Translations under genes and position numbers: made by a program
Assembly: GCA_020853575.1 (NCBI GenBank)
Contig: JADYYP010000067.1
Location: 1-64,000 of the forward strand
DNA from: Planctomycetota bacterium
Lineage (GTDB): Bacteria > Planctomycetota > UBA1135 > GCA-002686595
Reading direction: 5' to 3'
Length of the DNA: 64,000 nt
Notes under the pieces: model-generated
Database searches by the model: none
The model's input: only the letters and a program-made list of their open reading frames with translations
What the model was told of the DNA's origin: nothing
Part shown: in pieces, positions 28,958 through 36,957 of the stretch
How the letters are laid out: each line of letters begins with the position of its first letter
How positions within the stretch are numbered: the stretch's first letter is position 1

Positions 28958-30625
28958 ATGAAGAAGGCTGCAGCTGTGAGATGTGCGTGGGCGTTGATCC
29001 TGCTCGGTAGCGCGGCTCGGGCGCAGTGGAGCGCGACCGAGGAGGCGCTGCTCCAGGCGCAGTTGGGCGGCCTGGGCGGAGTCGGCTCGGCTGTGGAGGT
29101 GCAGGGCGACCGGTGTGTCGTCGGCTACCCGCGCGGCTCGTCTGGCCTGAGCGGGCGCGCAATGGTCTACCGGCGAAGCGCCGGCTCCTGGACGATCGAG
29201 CAAACGCTGCAAGCCGCCGATGACCTTGTCGGCAACCTGTTCGGGAACGCGCTCGCGCTGGACGGCGACACCTTGGTCGTCGGGGCTCGCGGAACGGTGG
29301 TCAACGGCTTTGGGCTCGCCGGCGCGGCCTACGTGTTCGTCCGCAGCGGGACGACGTGGACGCAGCAGGCCAAGCTGGTCCCATCCGATCCCGAGCAGAA
29401 TGCCGAGTTCGGCTACGCGCTGACGCTCGATGGCGACACTTGCGCGGTCGGTGCGCCGCAGTCGACGACGAACGGCACTCAATACGCCGGCGCCACGTAC
29501 GTGTTCGTGCGCAACGGAAGCTCGTGGACGCAACAACAGCGCATCGTCCCCAACGCGCCCTTCAGCTACATCTACGGCTCGCGCTCGGGCCGCGCGGTCG
29601 CGCTGGCCGGCAACTCGCTCTTGATCGGCGCCCCGACCAGCTTCGACCTGGCATCGAACACGATTCTGGCCGGCCGCGTTTTCGAGTGGGTGCGTTCAGG
29701 ACCGAGTTGGAGCCAGGTCGCGGAGCTCACGCCCAATGACGCGCCCGACGGACGCCAATTCGGCTGCTCGATCGGCTACGACGGCTCGCGCGCGATCATC
29801 GGCGCGTGGTCCGAGAACGACCTGCCTTCGGGCACGAGCGTGGGCACGGCCTACGTCTTCCGCCGCGCGGCGGGCTGGCAGCAGGAGGCCGAGCTGCCGC
29901 GCGCGGGTATCGACAACGGCGACAACTTCGGCCTGTCGGTCGACCTCGACGGTGCGCGTGCCGTCGTCGGAGCGCAGAACGCGGCGAGCTCCGCCGGAAC
30001 GTCGACGGGCACGCTGCGCGTCTTCGAGTTCGACGGTGCGACGTGGGGTGAGAAGCTCGCGCTGGCGGGCTCGGCGACCGCCGTGGGCGACAAGCTGGGG
30101 ACCGCGGTCGCACTCGATGGAACGATGCTGATCGCGGGCGCTCCCGCGGCGTCGGTGCCCGGTCTTTCCAGCGGCGAAGCGTACGTTTGGCGCATCGGCG
30201 CGGGACCACACGCGTATTGCACGGCGAAGACGAACAGCCTCGGTTGCGTGCCGGCGGTCGGTTGGAGCGGCAGCGCGAGCGCGAGCTCGGCCGCGGCGTT
30301 TTCCGTGAGCGCAACACAGGTGCTCAACCAGAAGTTGGGGCTCGCCTTCTACGGCTTCGCACCGACGGCCGCGCCGTTCCAAGGCGGATTCCTGTGCGTC
30401 GAGCCACCGACGCGCAGGCGCGTGAGCACGAACTCCGGAGGTTCGCCCTTGGGCTCGGATTGCAGCGGCAGCTACTCCTACGAGTTCAACGCGCTGATCC
30501 AGAGCGGCAGCGATCCCGCGCTCACCGCAGGCGCCGATCTGTACGTGCAGTTCTGGTACCGCGACCCCGCCAGTCCCAGCACCACCGGCCTGACCAACGC
30601 ACTGCACGCGCTGATCCAGCCATAG
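28958..30625 (+). CDS. Secreted FG-GAP-like seven-repeat protein, divergent type
   Basis: 555 residues from ATG 28958, chosen over an in-frame ATG at 28934 because GGAG precedes it and the signal peptide is then compact (MKKAAAVRCAWALILLGSAA). Seven propeller-type units carry the shorter core (A/T)LDGDTL(V)VGA rather than Ca-loops: EVQGDRCVVGYP, ALDGDTLVVGA, TLDGDTCAVGAP, ALAGNSLLIGAP, GYDGSRAIIGAW, DLDGARAVVGAQ and ALDGTMLIAGAP. The last ~137 residues are the shared C-terminal domain (YCTAKTNSLGC, LNQKLGLAFYGF, FWYRDP). It sits downstream of two FG-GAP paralogues but is a separate repeat type. Function unknown. Confidence 0.85.
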   Translation: MKKAAAVRCAWALILLGSAARAQWSATEEALLQAQLGGLGGVGSAVEVQGDRCVVGYPRGSSGLSGRAMVYRRSAGSWTIEQTLQAADDLVGNLFGNALALDGDTLVVGARGTVVNGFGLAGAAYVFVRSGTTWTQQAKLVPSDPEQNAEFGYALTLDGDTCAVGAPQSTTNGTQYAGATYVFVRNGSSWTQQQRIVPNAPFSYIYGSRSGRAVALAGNSLLIGAPTSFDLASNTILAGRVFEWVRSGPSWSQVAELTPNDAPDGRQFGCSIGYDGSRAIIGAWSENDLPSGTSVGTAYVFRRAAGWQQEAELPRAGIDNGDNFGLSVDLDGARAVVGAQNAASSAGTSTGTLRVFEFDGATWGEKLALAGSATAVGDKLGTAVALDGTMLIAGAPAASVPGLSSGEAYVWRIGAGPHAYCTAKTNSLGCVPAVGWSGSASASSAAAFSVSATQVLNQKLGLAFYGFAPTAAPFQGGFLCVEPPTRRRVSTNSGGSPLGSDCSGSYSYEFNALIQSGSDPALTAGADLYVQFWYRDPASPSTTGLTNALHALIQP

Positions 30626-30948
30626 CAGCTCGGCGAGACGGCACAGCGGTGTGCCTCCTCTCGCATTGAGAGCTCTCGGTGCCGCGGCACTGGTCGACTT
30701 CGCTTGCGCGCCACGGACCGCGAGTGACGACCCTCCGAGTGCGGGACAGCGCTGCGATTCGGCGCTCCACGTGCGGCACACAGACGCGGCAAGCTGGCCC
30801 CGGGACCCATCACCTGTAGCCACTTGCGCCGGATCACTTCCAGGCCAACGCTCTGCACGGCTGCGTTCGCTCTCAAGCTGGTACGCCCGGCCCTCCGATT
30901 TCCCGAGATCCACGTGGCGCCAGAGGAGACCGACGGGAGACTCCGCCG
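30626..30948. other. Intergenic region, only a weak hairpin seen
   Basis: About 320 bases without a supported gene. A small hairpin GGCACA-GCGG-TGTGCC (30640-30655) follows the previous stop by 14 nt and might end that transcript. The region before 30949 contains the PPK2 promoter, which I could not place. Confidence 0.35.
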
Positions 30949-32211
30949 ATGGAGAAGAAGTCTGCGAAAGCTGCTCGAGCATCCGACCAAGCCGCACCGG
31001 CTCGACTCGCCGCGAGCAAGGGCCGCGGCATGAGCCGTGGACCCTCGAGGAAGAAGGAACGCTCGTCGAGCGATCGATCCGGTGCCGCGCCGCGCGCCGT
31101 GACTGCCGGAGACGTCGCACCGCGCATGAATGGCGCGATGATCGAGAACGAACGCGTGGCGCGGGCCACCTCGCGCGCGCGCGCGGTCACGGAGATGGCG
31201 CTGACCGATGCCCTGAAGCACCACGCCGAAGGCCACGGCTTTCCGACCGGTCGGCCGGGTGAGTGGCTGTCGCGCGTGCAGGCACTGATCGCCGGCGCCT
31301 CACCCGACGACGTGCGCGCGCTGCGGCGCGCCTTGTTCAAGCCCGAGCGAGGCGAGGGTGCCGCGACGAACGGCGTCGATCCGGACCTCGAGCTCGCTCC
31401 GGGGTGGCGCGAGGGCGGGTACCCCTATCGGAACCTGATGTCGCGCAAGGTGTACGAGCGACACAAGTACCGGCTCCAGGTCGAGCTGCTGAAGCTCCAG
31501 GCCTGGGTCAAGGAAACCGGCCAGCGCGTCGTGATCCTCTTCGAAGGTCGCGACGCGGCGGGCAAGGGCGGAGCGATCAAGCGCTTCATGGAGCACCTCA
31601 ATCCGCGCGGCGCGCGCGTCGTGGCGCTCGAGAAGCCGAGCGACGTCGAGCGCGGACAGTGGTACTTCCAGCGCTACGTCGAGCACCTGCCCACGCGCGG
31701 CGAAATCGTGCTGTTCGATCGCAGCTGGTACAACCGGGCGGGCGTCGAGCGCGTGATGGGATTCTGCAGCGCCGCCGAATACGACGAGTTCATGCGCCAG
31801 GCGCCGGAGTTCGAGCGCCACCTCGTGCGCAGCGGCGTGCACCTCTTCAAGTTCTGGTTCTCGGTGAGCCGCTCCGAGCAGCGCCGACGTTTCAAGGAGC
31901 GCGAGGCACACCCGCTCAAGCAGTGGAAGCTCTCGCCGGTGGACTTGGCGAGCCTGCACAAGTGGGATGACTACACGGCCGCCAAGGAGCAGATGTTCCT
32001 GCACACCGACACGTCCGATGCGCCCTGGACGGTGATCAAGAGCGATTGCAAGAAGCGCGCGCGCTTGAACGCCATGCGCTATCTGCTGCACCGCCTGCCC
32101 TACAAGAACAAGGACATCGCCGCCTTGGGCAGCGTCGACCCGCTGCTCGTGGGTCGCGCCGCGCTCGTGGCGGGCCGCACGGAAGAGATGGTGCCGGGCG
32201 ACGCGAACTGA
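30949..32211 (+). CDS. ppk2: Polyphosphate kinase 2 (PPK2)
   Basis: 420 residues from ATG 30949. The conserved core (~150-400) has the Walker A loop EGRDAAGKGGAIKRF (~199-213), FDRSWYNRAGVERVMGF (Asp257, Walker B) and KFWFSVSRSEQRRRF, which define the PPK2 family. It transfers phosphate between polyphosphate and a nucleotide, in the cytoplasm. The usual enzyme is about 260-300 residues; this one has an unusual ~150-residue N-terminal extension, the first ~60 of it basic and low-complexity. Later in-frame ATGs (M28, M60, M64) are possible true starts. Substrate preference (ADP or GDP against AMP) cannot be told reliably. It stands alone between secreted-protein genes and the sensor genes. Confidence 0.9.
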   Translation: MEKKSAKAARASDQAAPARLAASKGRGMSRGPSRKKERSSSDRSGAAPRAVTAGDVAPRMNGAMIENERVARATSRARAVTEMALTDALKHHAEGHGFPTGRPGEWLSRVQALIAGASPDDVRALRRALFKPERGEGAATNGVDPDLELAPGWREGGYPYRNLMSRKVYERHKYRLQVELLKLQAWVKETGQRVVILFEGRDAAGKGGAIKRFMEHLNPRGARVVALEKPSDVERGQWYFQRYVEHLPTRGEIVLFDRSWYNRAGVERVMGFCSAAEYDEFMRQAPEFERHLVRSGVHLFKFWFSVSRSEQRRRFKEREAHPLKQWKLSPVDLASLHKWDDYTAAKEQMFLHTDTSDAPWTVIKSDCKKRARLNAMRYLLHRLPYKNKDIAALGSVDPLLVGRAALVAGRTEEMVPGDAN

Positions 32212-32253
32212 GCCTTCGGCGGCAATGGAACGTAGCGCGGCTTCGCTTACGGC

Positions 32254-33861
32254 TCACGGCAGCGCGAGCTCGACCGGCTCGCGGTCGATGAGCAGCGTGC
32301 GGCTGGTCGATTGCTCGGAGCCGACACTGACCTCGAAGCGGTAGGTGCCGGGTGCGAGCAGGAGCTTCTGCGGCGCGGAGGTCCACAGTCGACTCGCGAG
32401 CAGCCGCTCGCCATCCGCGTCGAAGATCGCGAAACGCACCTCGCGCCAGCGATTGTCCGAGGCCCTCAGGACGAGCGCCGTTCCGCGCACGAGCTCCAAC
32501 CGCACGTCATCGAACGAACGCGTGCGTGCATCGAGCGTGCGCGCCACGAGCGCCCAGGGCGTGTCGCGCGTGTCGACCGAAACGCGGTACACCGCGCGCG
32601 ACAGTCCGGAGATCCTGAACACGCCCTCGGACGAGGCCCTGGTGGAGTAGTGTCCCCCCGTGCGCAGGCTCGAGCCGCTCGCCGGGTCGATCAAGTCGTA
32701 CCTGATGAGCACCTCCGCGCCGTTGCCCGTGTCGTCGGCGACTCGCCCCGCGATGACGCGCCCCTCGTCGAGCGCGATCTCTCCAAGGTCGTTCTCGACG
32801 CCGGCCTCGGCCCGAGCGCGCACTTCGCCGTTCTCGTGATTCGCGCTGTGCGCGTGGAGCGCGATCCAACCCGGCGAACAACGCTTCACGCGCATCGTCC
32901 CGGTGGCGTCGGTCGTCGCGCTCGTCGCAATCGAGGCGCAGTCGACCATGACCCTCATCCCCGCGAGCGGCTCGCGCGTGCGTGCGTCGACGAAGCGCGC
33001 GACGAGCGACGTGGGCGCGAGCCGCGGATCGTCGCGCTCGACGACGAACGTGACCTCGCTCTGTCCCGGCTCGATGCGCTGCGTGGCGAGGACGCGCTGT
33101 GCGAGCAGCAGGCTCACGAACAAGGGCGGCTCGACGTCGAGTCGCACGTATCCGATGCACGGCGGCTCGGGCTTGGGTGATGCGAAGGCGGAGTCTTGGA
33201 ACGAGCCCACCCCGATGGGGTTGGTCCAACTGCCGCGCAGCTCGTCGCACCAGTCGCCGAGCGGCTCGAGCGTCGCCACCGCGAACAGGCCGAACTCGTG
33301 GAGCGGCGCGCCGGCGGTATCGACCACCTTGATCAGAACGCGCGGCTCGGGCACGAGCTCGAGGTCGAGGCGCCGCTCGCTCGCCGAGCCGTCGAGATCG
33401 ATCACAGCGCTCGCGCGACCGCCGGATCCTCCGGCCGAGATCCACCAGCGCCCGGCGGCGAGGTCGGGCACGGAGTAGGCACCGTCCGAAGCGACGCTGA
33501 CCACCGTGCGCTCGCCCCAGCGATCGGTGACGGAGGCGTACAGCTCGCCGCTGTGTTGCTCCTGGCCGCGCGGAGGACGCACGAAGCCATAGAGCAGCGT
33601 GCGAGACTGCGAGGGCGCGACCAAGGGCGCTTCGAGCGTCGTGCTCGCGCTCGTCGACGCAGCGTCGGGCTCCTGCGAAGGCGATTCGGTCGGAGCGTCC
33701 TCCGGCATCCGAACCGGATCGAGCGCCACCGACTCGTGGGCTTCAGCACTTGCCGGTGGCGCTACCGCCGCGTGCTCCTCGCGACGTCCGTCGAAGGCCA
33801 GCCAAGCAACGAGCACGAGCGCCACCGTCCCAAGGAGCGCCGCCAGGGTCCACGTTCTCAC
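32254..33861 (-). CDS. Membrane-anchored sensor-like protein, sigma-less paralogue
   Basis: 535 residues from GTG 33861, which overlaps the TGA of the preceding gene (GTGA), so it is co-translated. It begins with one membrane helix (RTWTLAALLGTVALVLVAWL, ~2-22), a low-complexity linker and then extracytoplasmic beta-rich sequence with carboxypeptidase-regulatory-like pieces (YGFVRPPRG, TLLAPGTYRF-type turns, LVARFVDARTREPLAGMRVM). It is paralogous to the extracytoplasmic part of the upstream sigma-fusion protein (EPPLFVSLLLAQRVL against EPPLFASLVMRSVVL; PIGVG in both) but lacks a sigma module. It may be a sensor partner of that protein. No catalytic motif seen. Confidence 0.75.
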   Translation of the reverse strand: MRTWTLAALLGTVALVLVAWLAFDGRREEHAAVAPPASAEAHESVALDPVRMPEDAPTESPSQEPDAASTSASTTLEAPLVAPSQSRTLLYGFVRPPRGQEQHSGELYASVTDRWGERTVVSVASDGAYSVPDLAAGRWWISAGGSGGRASAVIDLDGSASERRLDLELVPEPRVLIKVVDTAGAPLHEFGLFAVATLEPLGDWCDELRGSWTNPIGVGSFQDSAFASPKPEPPCIGYVRLDVEPPLFVSLLLAQRVLATQRIEPGQSEVTFVVERDDPRLAPTSLVARFVDARTREPLAGMRVMVDCASIATSATTDATGTMRVKRCSPGWIALHAHSANHENGEVRARAEAGVENDLGEIALDEGRVIAGRVADDTGNGAEVLIRYDLIDPASGSSLRTGGHYSTRASSEGVFRISGLSRAVYRVSVDTRDTPWALVARTLDARTRSFDDVRLELVRGTALVLRASDNRWREVRFAIFDADGERLLASRLWTSAPQKLLLAPGTYRFEVSVGSEQSTSRTLLIDREPVELALP

Positions 33862-36026
33862 GGCGTTTCGAGCTCCACGGTCAGCGCTTCCGTACCGACC
33901 TCGAACCACTGCGTCCCGAGCACGCGCTCGTCCGCGATGCGCCGCAACTCGTAACGCCCCGGCCTCAGGCTCCACCCGCCGGGGTGCGATGCGTGCACCA
34001 TGTCGAAAAGCAACGGCAGACCCTGGGCGTCGCACAAGAGCACGTCGCTCCCGCGGTACACGCCAGGGCGCGTGCGCACGACCACCCGAGTGCCTCGCTC
34101 GAGCTCGATCTCGAGCCCCGCCGCGGCGCCGGAGCGTGCGTCGACATCGAGCGCAGTGATCGCCCAGCCGTCGGCGATCGCCACCAGGCGCAAGCGCTCT
34201 GCTCCGAGCCAATCGAACTCGAATGAACCACCCGCGCGGGTCTCGATGTCCGCTCGGATGTCGGCATCGCGCGGAGAGCGGAGGCGGTCGAGCGCGAGCC
34301 AACGGAGCTGCGCGGTGACCGGCGTGCCGTCCTTCGTGAACACCAGACCGCTGATCAGCGCTGGGCGCGTGAGCTCGAGCGTGCCGAGCTCGACCACTTG
34401 CCCGGGTTCGATGCGCACGAAGCCGCCCACGTCGGCGAAGCCCGAGGCCACGACGCCGAGTGTGCGCAGGCCCGGCGTGAGGCGCTCCAGGTGCACGAGA
34501 CCGTCAGCGTCCGAGGTGCCGCTCGTGACGCCGCCGTCGGTGAAGCCAAGGTTGACTTGGGCACCGGCGAGCGCCTCGCCGGTCGCGGCATCGACGCAGC
34601 GCACCGTCAGCGCTCCGAGCTGCTTCTCGAGCTCGGCGGGATCGACCTCGAACACGAGCTCGCTCTCCGTGCCGGCGACGAGCCGACTCTCGAGCACGAC
34701 ACTGCGCATCACGAGGCTCGCGAACAGCGGTGGCTCGGCGTGCAGCTCGAGCACGCCGCTCGCGCCCGCGGGCAACAGCTTCGAGCGCGCGAACTCGGCT
34801 CTCGAACGGTACAGGCCGTCGCCGACGTTCCAGGCGCTGCGCCCGTCGACGCCCTCGATGCGTTGCGGCTTCTCGCGCGTCGCCACGACGCACAGGCCGA
34901 CGCCGATCGGGTCGAGGAACGCCGGCTCGTACAGGGCGCCGCTGCCGCGCTCGACGATCCTCACCGGCAGAGTGATCGCTGCGGTGAACGTGACGTCATG
35001 GCGGACGCGCTCGACCGAGCCGTCGAGCTCGAGCTCCCCGTCGATCGGCCAGCACCCGTCGTTCCAGCCGACGATGCGATAGCGGCCAGGCGCGAGCCCG
35101 AACAGCGAGTAGCCACCCTTCCCGCCGAGTGTCGCCTGATGCTCGCCGCCGCGCTCGTCGAAGAAGCTGATCTGTGCGCCCGCCTCCGAATCCGCGGGTT
35201 TGCCCTCGATTTCGCCCCACACGAGCACTCGGTCGAATCCGTGGGTCGACCTCGGCGCGCTCGGCGCCGCTTCGACGCGCGTGCGCTCGGCCTGCTCGGG
35301 CTCGCGCGCGCCCAACGCGTCTTGGGGAGACTCCATGGCCGGCTCGCCCGTCGCTGCGAGCCCTCCGGACGCGGTCGTACTCGTAGGTCCGCGCGACCAG
35401 AACAAGAGCACGACTAGCGCGAGCGCCGCGGCCCCAATGGCGATTCCGATCTTCATTGCAACCCCCACTCCTACGGCGACTTCGATCGACGGCGCGAGCT
35501 CGAGCGCCGGCACGAACAGCACGGACCACGCGCCTCGGGTCCCGTAGTCACGATCGAGCTTCGCACGCAGCTGCTCGTGCGCCCGCGCCAGACGGTTGCG
35601 GACGGTGGAGCTGGGGCAACGCAGGCGCGCGGCGATCTGCTCGGCGCCGAGCCCCTCGTAGTGCTTGAGCAGCACCACGGCGCGGTAGCTCTCGTCGAGC
35701 GACGCGACCGCCGCCAACACGCGGCTCTGAAGCTCGGCCTGAGCGAACAGCTCGTCGGGGCTCGGCACCGCCTCGCCGCGGGCGTGGGCGAGCTCGCGCT
35801 CGCGGCGGGCCTCGTCGCGCCTGACGCGACGGCGCCACAGGTGCCTGACGATCCCCCCGAGCCAAGGCCGCGCGATGCCGCGCGTTCCTCCGCCGCGCAG
35901 CACCTCGATCCACGTGTCTTGGACGAGGTCGTCGGACGCACCCGAGTCGGCGCACAAGCGCACCGCGAGCGCGCGCACCCACTCCCTGTGCGCGAACATC
36001 CCGTCCCAGCTCTCGCAATCGTCCAT
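33858..36026 (-). CDS. Sigma-70 (ECF-like) / membrane helix / surface-repeat fusion protein
   Basis: 722 residues from ATG 36026, chosen because the sigma domain starts there; the open frame upstream is arginine-rich shadow. Residues ~5-70 resemble sigma region 2 (SGASDDLVQDTWIEVLRGGG) and ~95-160 region 4 (AAVASLDESYRAVVLLKHYE, CPSSTVRNRLARAHEQLRAK). One membrane helix follows at ~190-210 (MKIGIAIGAAALALVVLLFW). The remaining ~510 residues are extracytoplasmic, with carboxypeptidase-regulatory-like segments (LTVRCVDAATGEALAGAQVN). The topology would tether the sigma factor to the membrane until release, perhaps by proteolysis; that is inference. An internal ATG with a good ribosome-binding-like site lies at 35456. 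Divergent from the second fusion beyond a small gene. Confidence 0.82.
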   Translation of the reverse strand: MDDCESWDGMFAHREWVRALAVRLCADSGASDDLVQDTWIEVLRGGGTRGIARPWLGGIVRHLWRRRVRRDEARRERELAHARGEAVPSPDELFAQAELQSRVLAAVASLDESYRAVVLLKHYEGLGAEQIAARLRCPSSTVRNRLARAHEQLRAKLDRDYGTRGAWSVLFVPALELAPSIEVAVGVGVAMKIGIAIGAAALALVVLLFWSRGPTSTTASGGLAATGEPAMESPQDALGAREPEQAERTRVEAAPSAPRSTHGFDRVLVWGEIEGKPADSEAGAQISFFDERGGEHQATLGGKGGYSLFGLAPGRYRIVGWNDGCWPIDGELELDGSVERVRHDVTFTAAITLPVRIVERGSGALYEPAFLDPIGVGLCVVATREKPQRIEGVDGRSAWNVGDGLYRSRAEFARSKLLPAGASGVLELHAEPPLFASLVMRSVVLESRLVAGTESELVFEVDPAELEKQLGALTVRCVDAATGEALAGAQVNLGFTDGGVTSGTSDADGLVHLERLTPGLRTLGVVASGFADVGGFVRIEPGQVVELGTLELTRPALISGLVFTKDGTPVTAQLRWLALDRLRSPRDADIRADIETRAGGSFEFDWLGAERLRLVAIADGWAITALDVDARSGAAAGLEIELERGTRVVVRTRPGVYRGSDVLLCDAQGLPLLFDMVHASHPGGWSLRPGRYELRRIADERVLGTQWFEVGTEALTVELETP

Positions 36027-36354
36027 GCACCAACCCCGTGGCCGCCGCGGGCCGCATCGTCGCACGAATCTCGACGAAGTTCGGGGCGATCGAGCGCGCA
36101 ACTCGTCGCGCGGGCTCCAAGAGCAGCGGATGGCGACCGCGAGCGACCAGCGAGCGCCACTCTCGAACCGGACCGACGGGCGTTCCGCGGACTTGGCGTT
36201 CCCCCTCGAGCGCTCGGATGCACGCTCGGCTAGACGCCCCTCCGGCCAGCGGCAGCGCGCTCACATCCGCTCGCCTGCTCCAGCGGGCAACTTCGCCGAG
36301 CGGCGTCTTGCGAGCGAGCCGTCGCGGTGCTTGCCTCGCCGCTCGAGCGGCAGG
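36027..36354. other. Intergenic region upstream of the sigma fusion, nothing supported
   Basis: 328 bases with no gene above shadow quality. It contains the promoter of the sigma-fusion operon (minus strand) and the end of the DUF1801-like gene; no structure was identified. Confidence 0.4.
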
Positions 36355-36747
36355 TCATTTCAACCGCTCGAGCCGGCCCTTGCGTCGAACGATGTTCTTG
36401 TAGTCCCACTGGATCGCGCGCGACTTTTTCAGCCACCGCCGCAAGGCGCTGGACTCGATCTCCGACAGCGCGTTGTAGAACACCGACGCGTCCTTGAACT
36501 TGGCGCCGCGGACATCGAGCCCGTCCTCGTCGAAGTCGGCGCCGCTCCAGAACATCAACCTGATGCCGCGCTTCTGCTTGCTGTAGCCCGCGATGGGGTT
36601 CCCGTCGAGGAACCACACCGGGTGCCCGTGCCAGAGCTTGCTCTCGGCCCCGGGCAGGCCGCGTTCGAGCTCCTTCGCGAGTGCGTCGCAGATCGCCTTG
36701 TCGCCGCGTTCGAGCTCGCGGTTGTACCCCAGAATTCCGGCGTCCAT
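36355..36747 (-). CDS. DUF1801-type (YdhG-like) small protein
   Basis: 130 residues from ATG 36747. The sequence KAICDALAKELERGLPGAES, KLWHGHPVWFLDGNPIAGY and GIRLMFWSGADFDEDGLDV fits the YdhG/DUF1801 family of small cytoplasmic proteins, which share a compact fold and have no settled biochemical role. No signal peptide or membrane helix. It lies between two divergent sigma-fusion genes without obvious functional linkage; conserved DUF1801 genes are common and mobile in bacteria. The long upstream frame extension is discarded. Confidence 0.8.
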   Translation of the reverse strand: MDAGILGYNRELERGDKAICDALAKELERGLPGAESKLWHGHPVWFLDGNPIAGYSKQKRGIRLMFWSGADFDEDGLDVRGAKFKDASVFYNALSEIESSALRRWLKKSRAIQWDYKNIVRRKGRLERLK

Positions 36748-36957
36748 GGTGTGCCCCAGCCTGTGATGAGGAACGGGAGTGCGTGGATTCGCGCTCGCCG
36801 ATTCGAGCTCCCGCGAGGTCGACCGGCGCGTCGACGGCGGCCGCCAGTGTAGAACGCCACCCGAAGGCGGTGGCGCGCAGCGTCGCGAAGACCGCAGGAA
36901 GTGGATTCCGAATGGAATTGCTGTGACGCTTTGGAGAGCCGTGTCGAGTCCCTCGCG

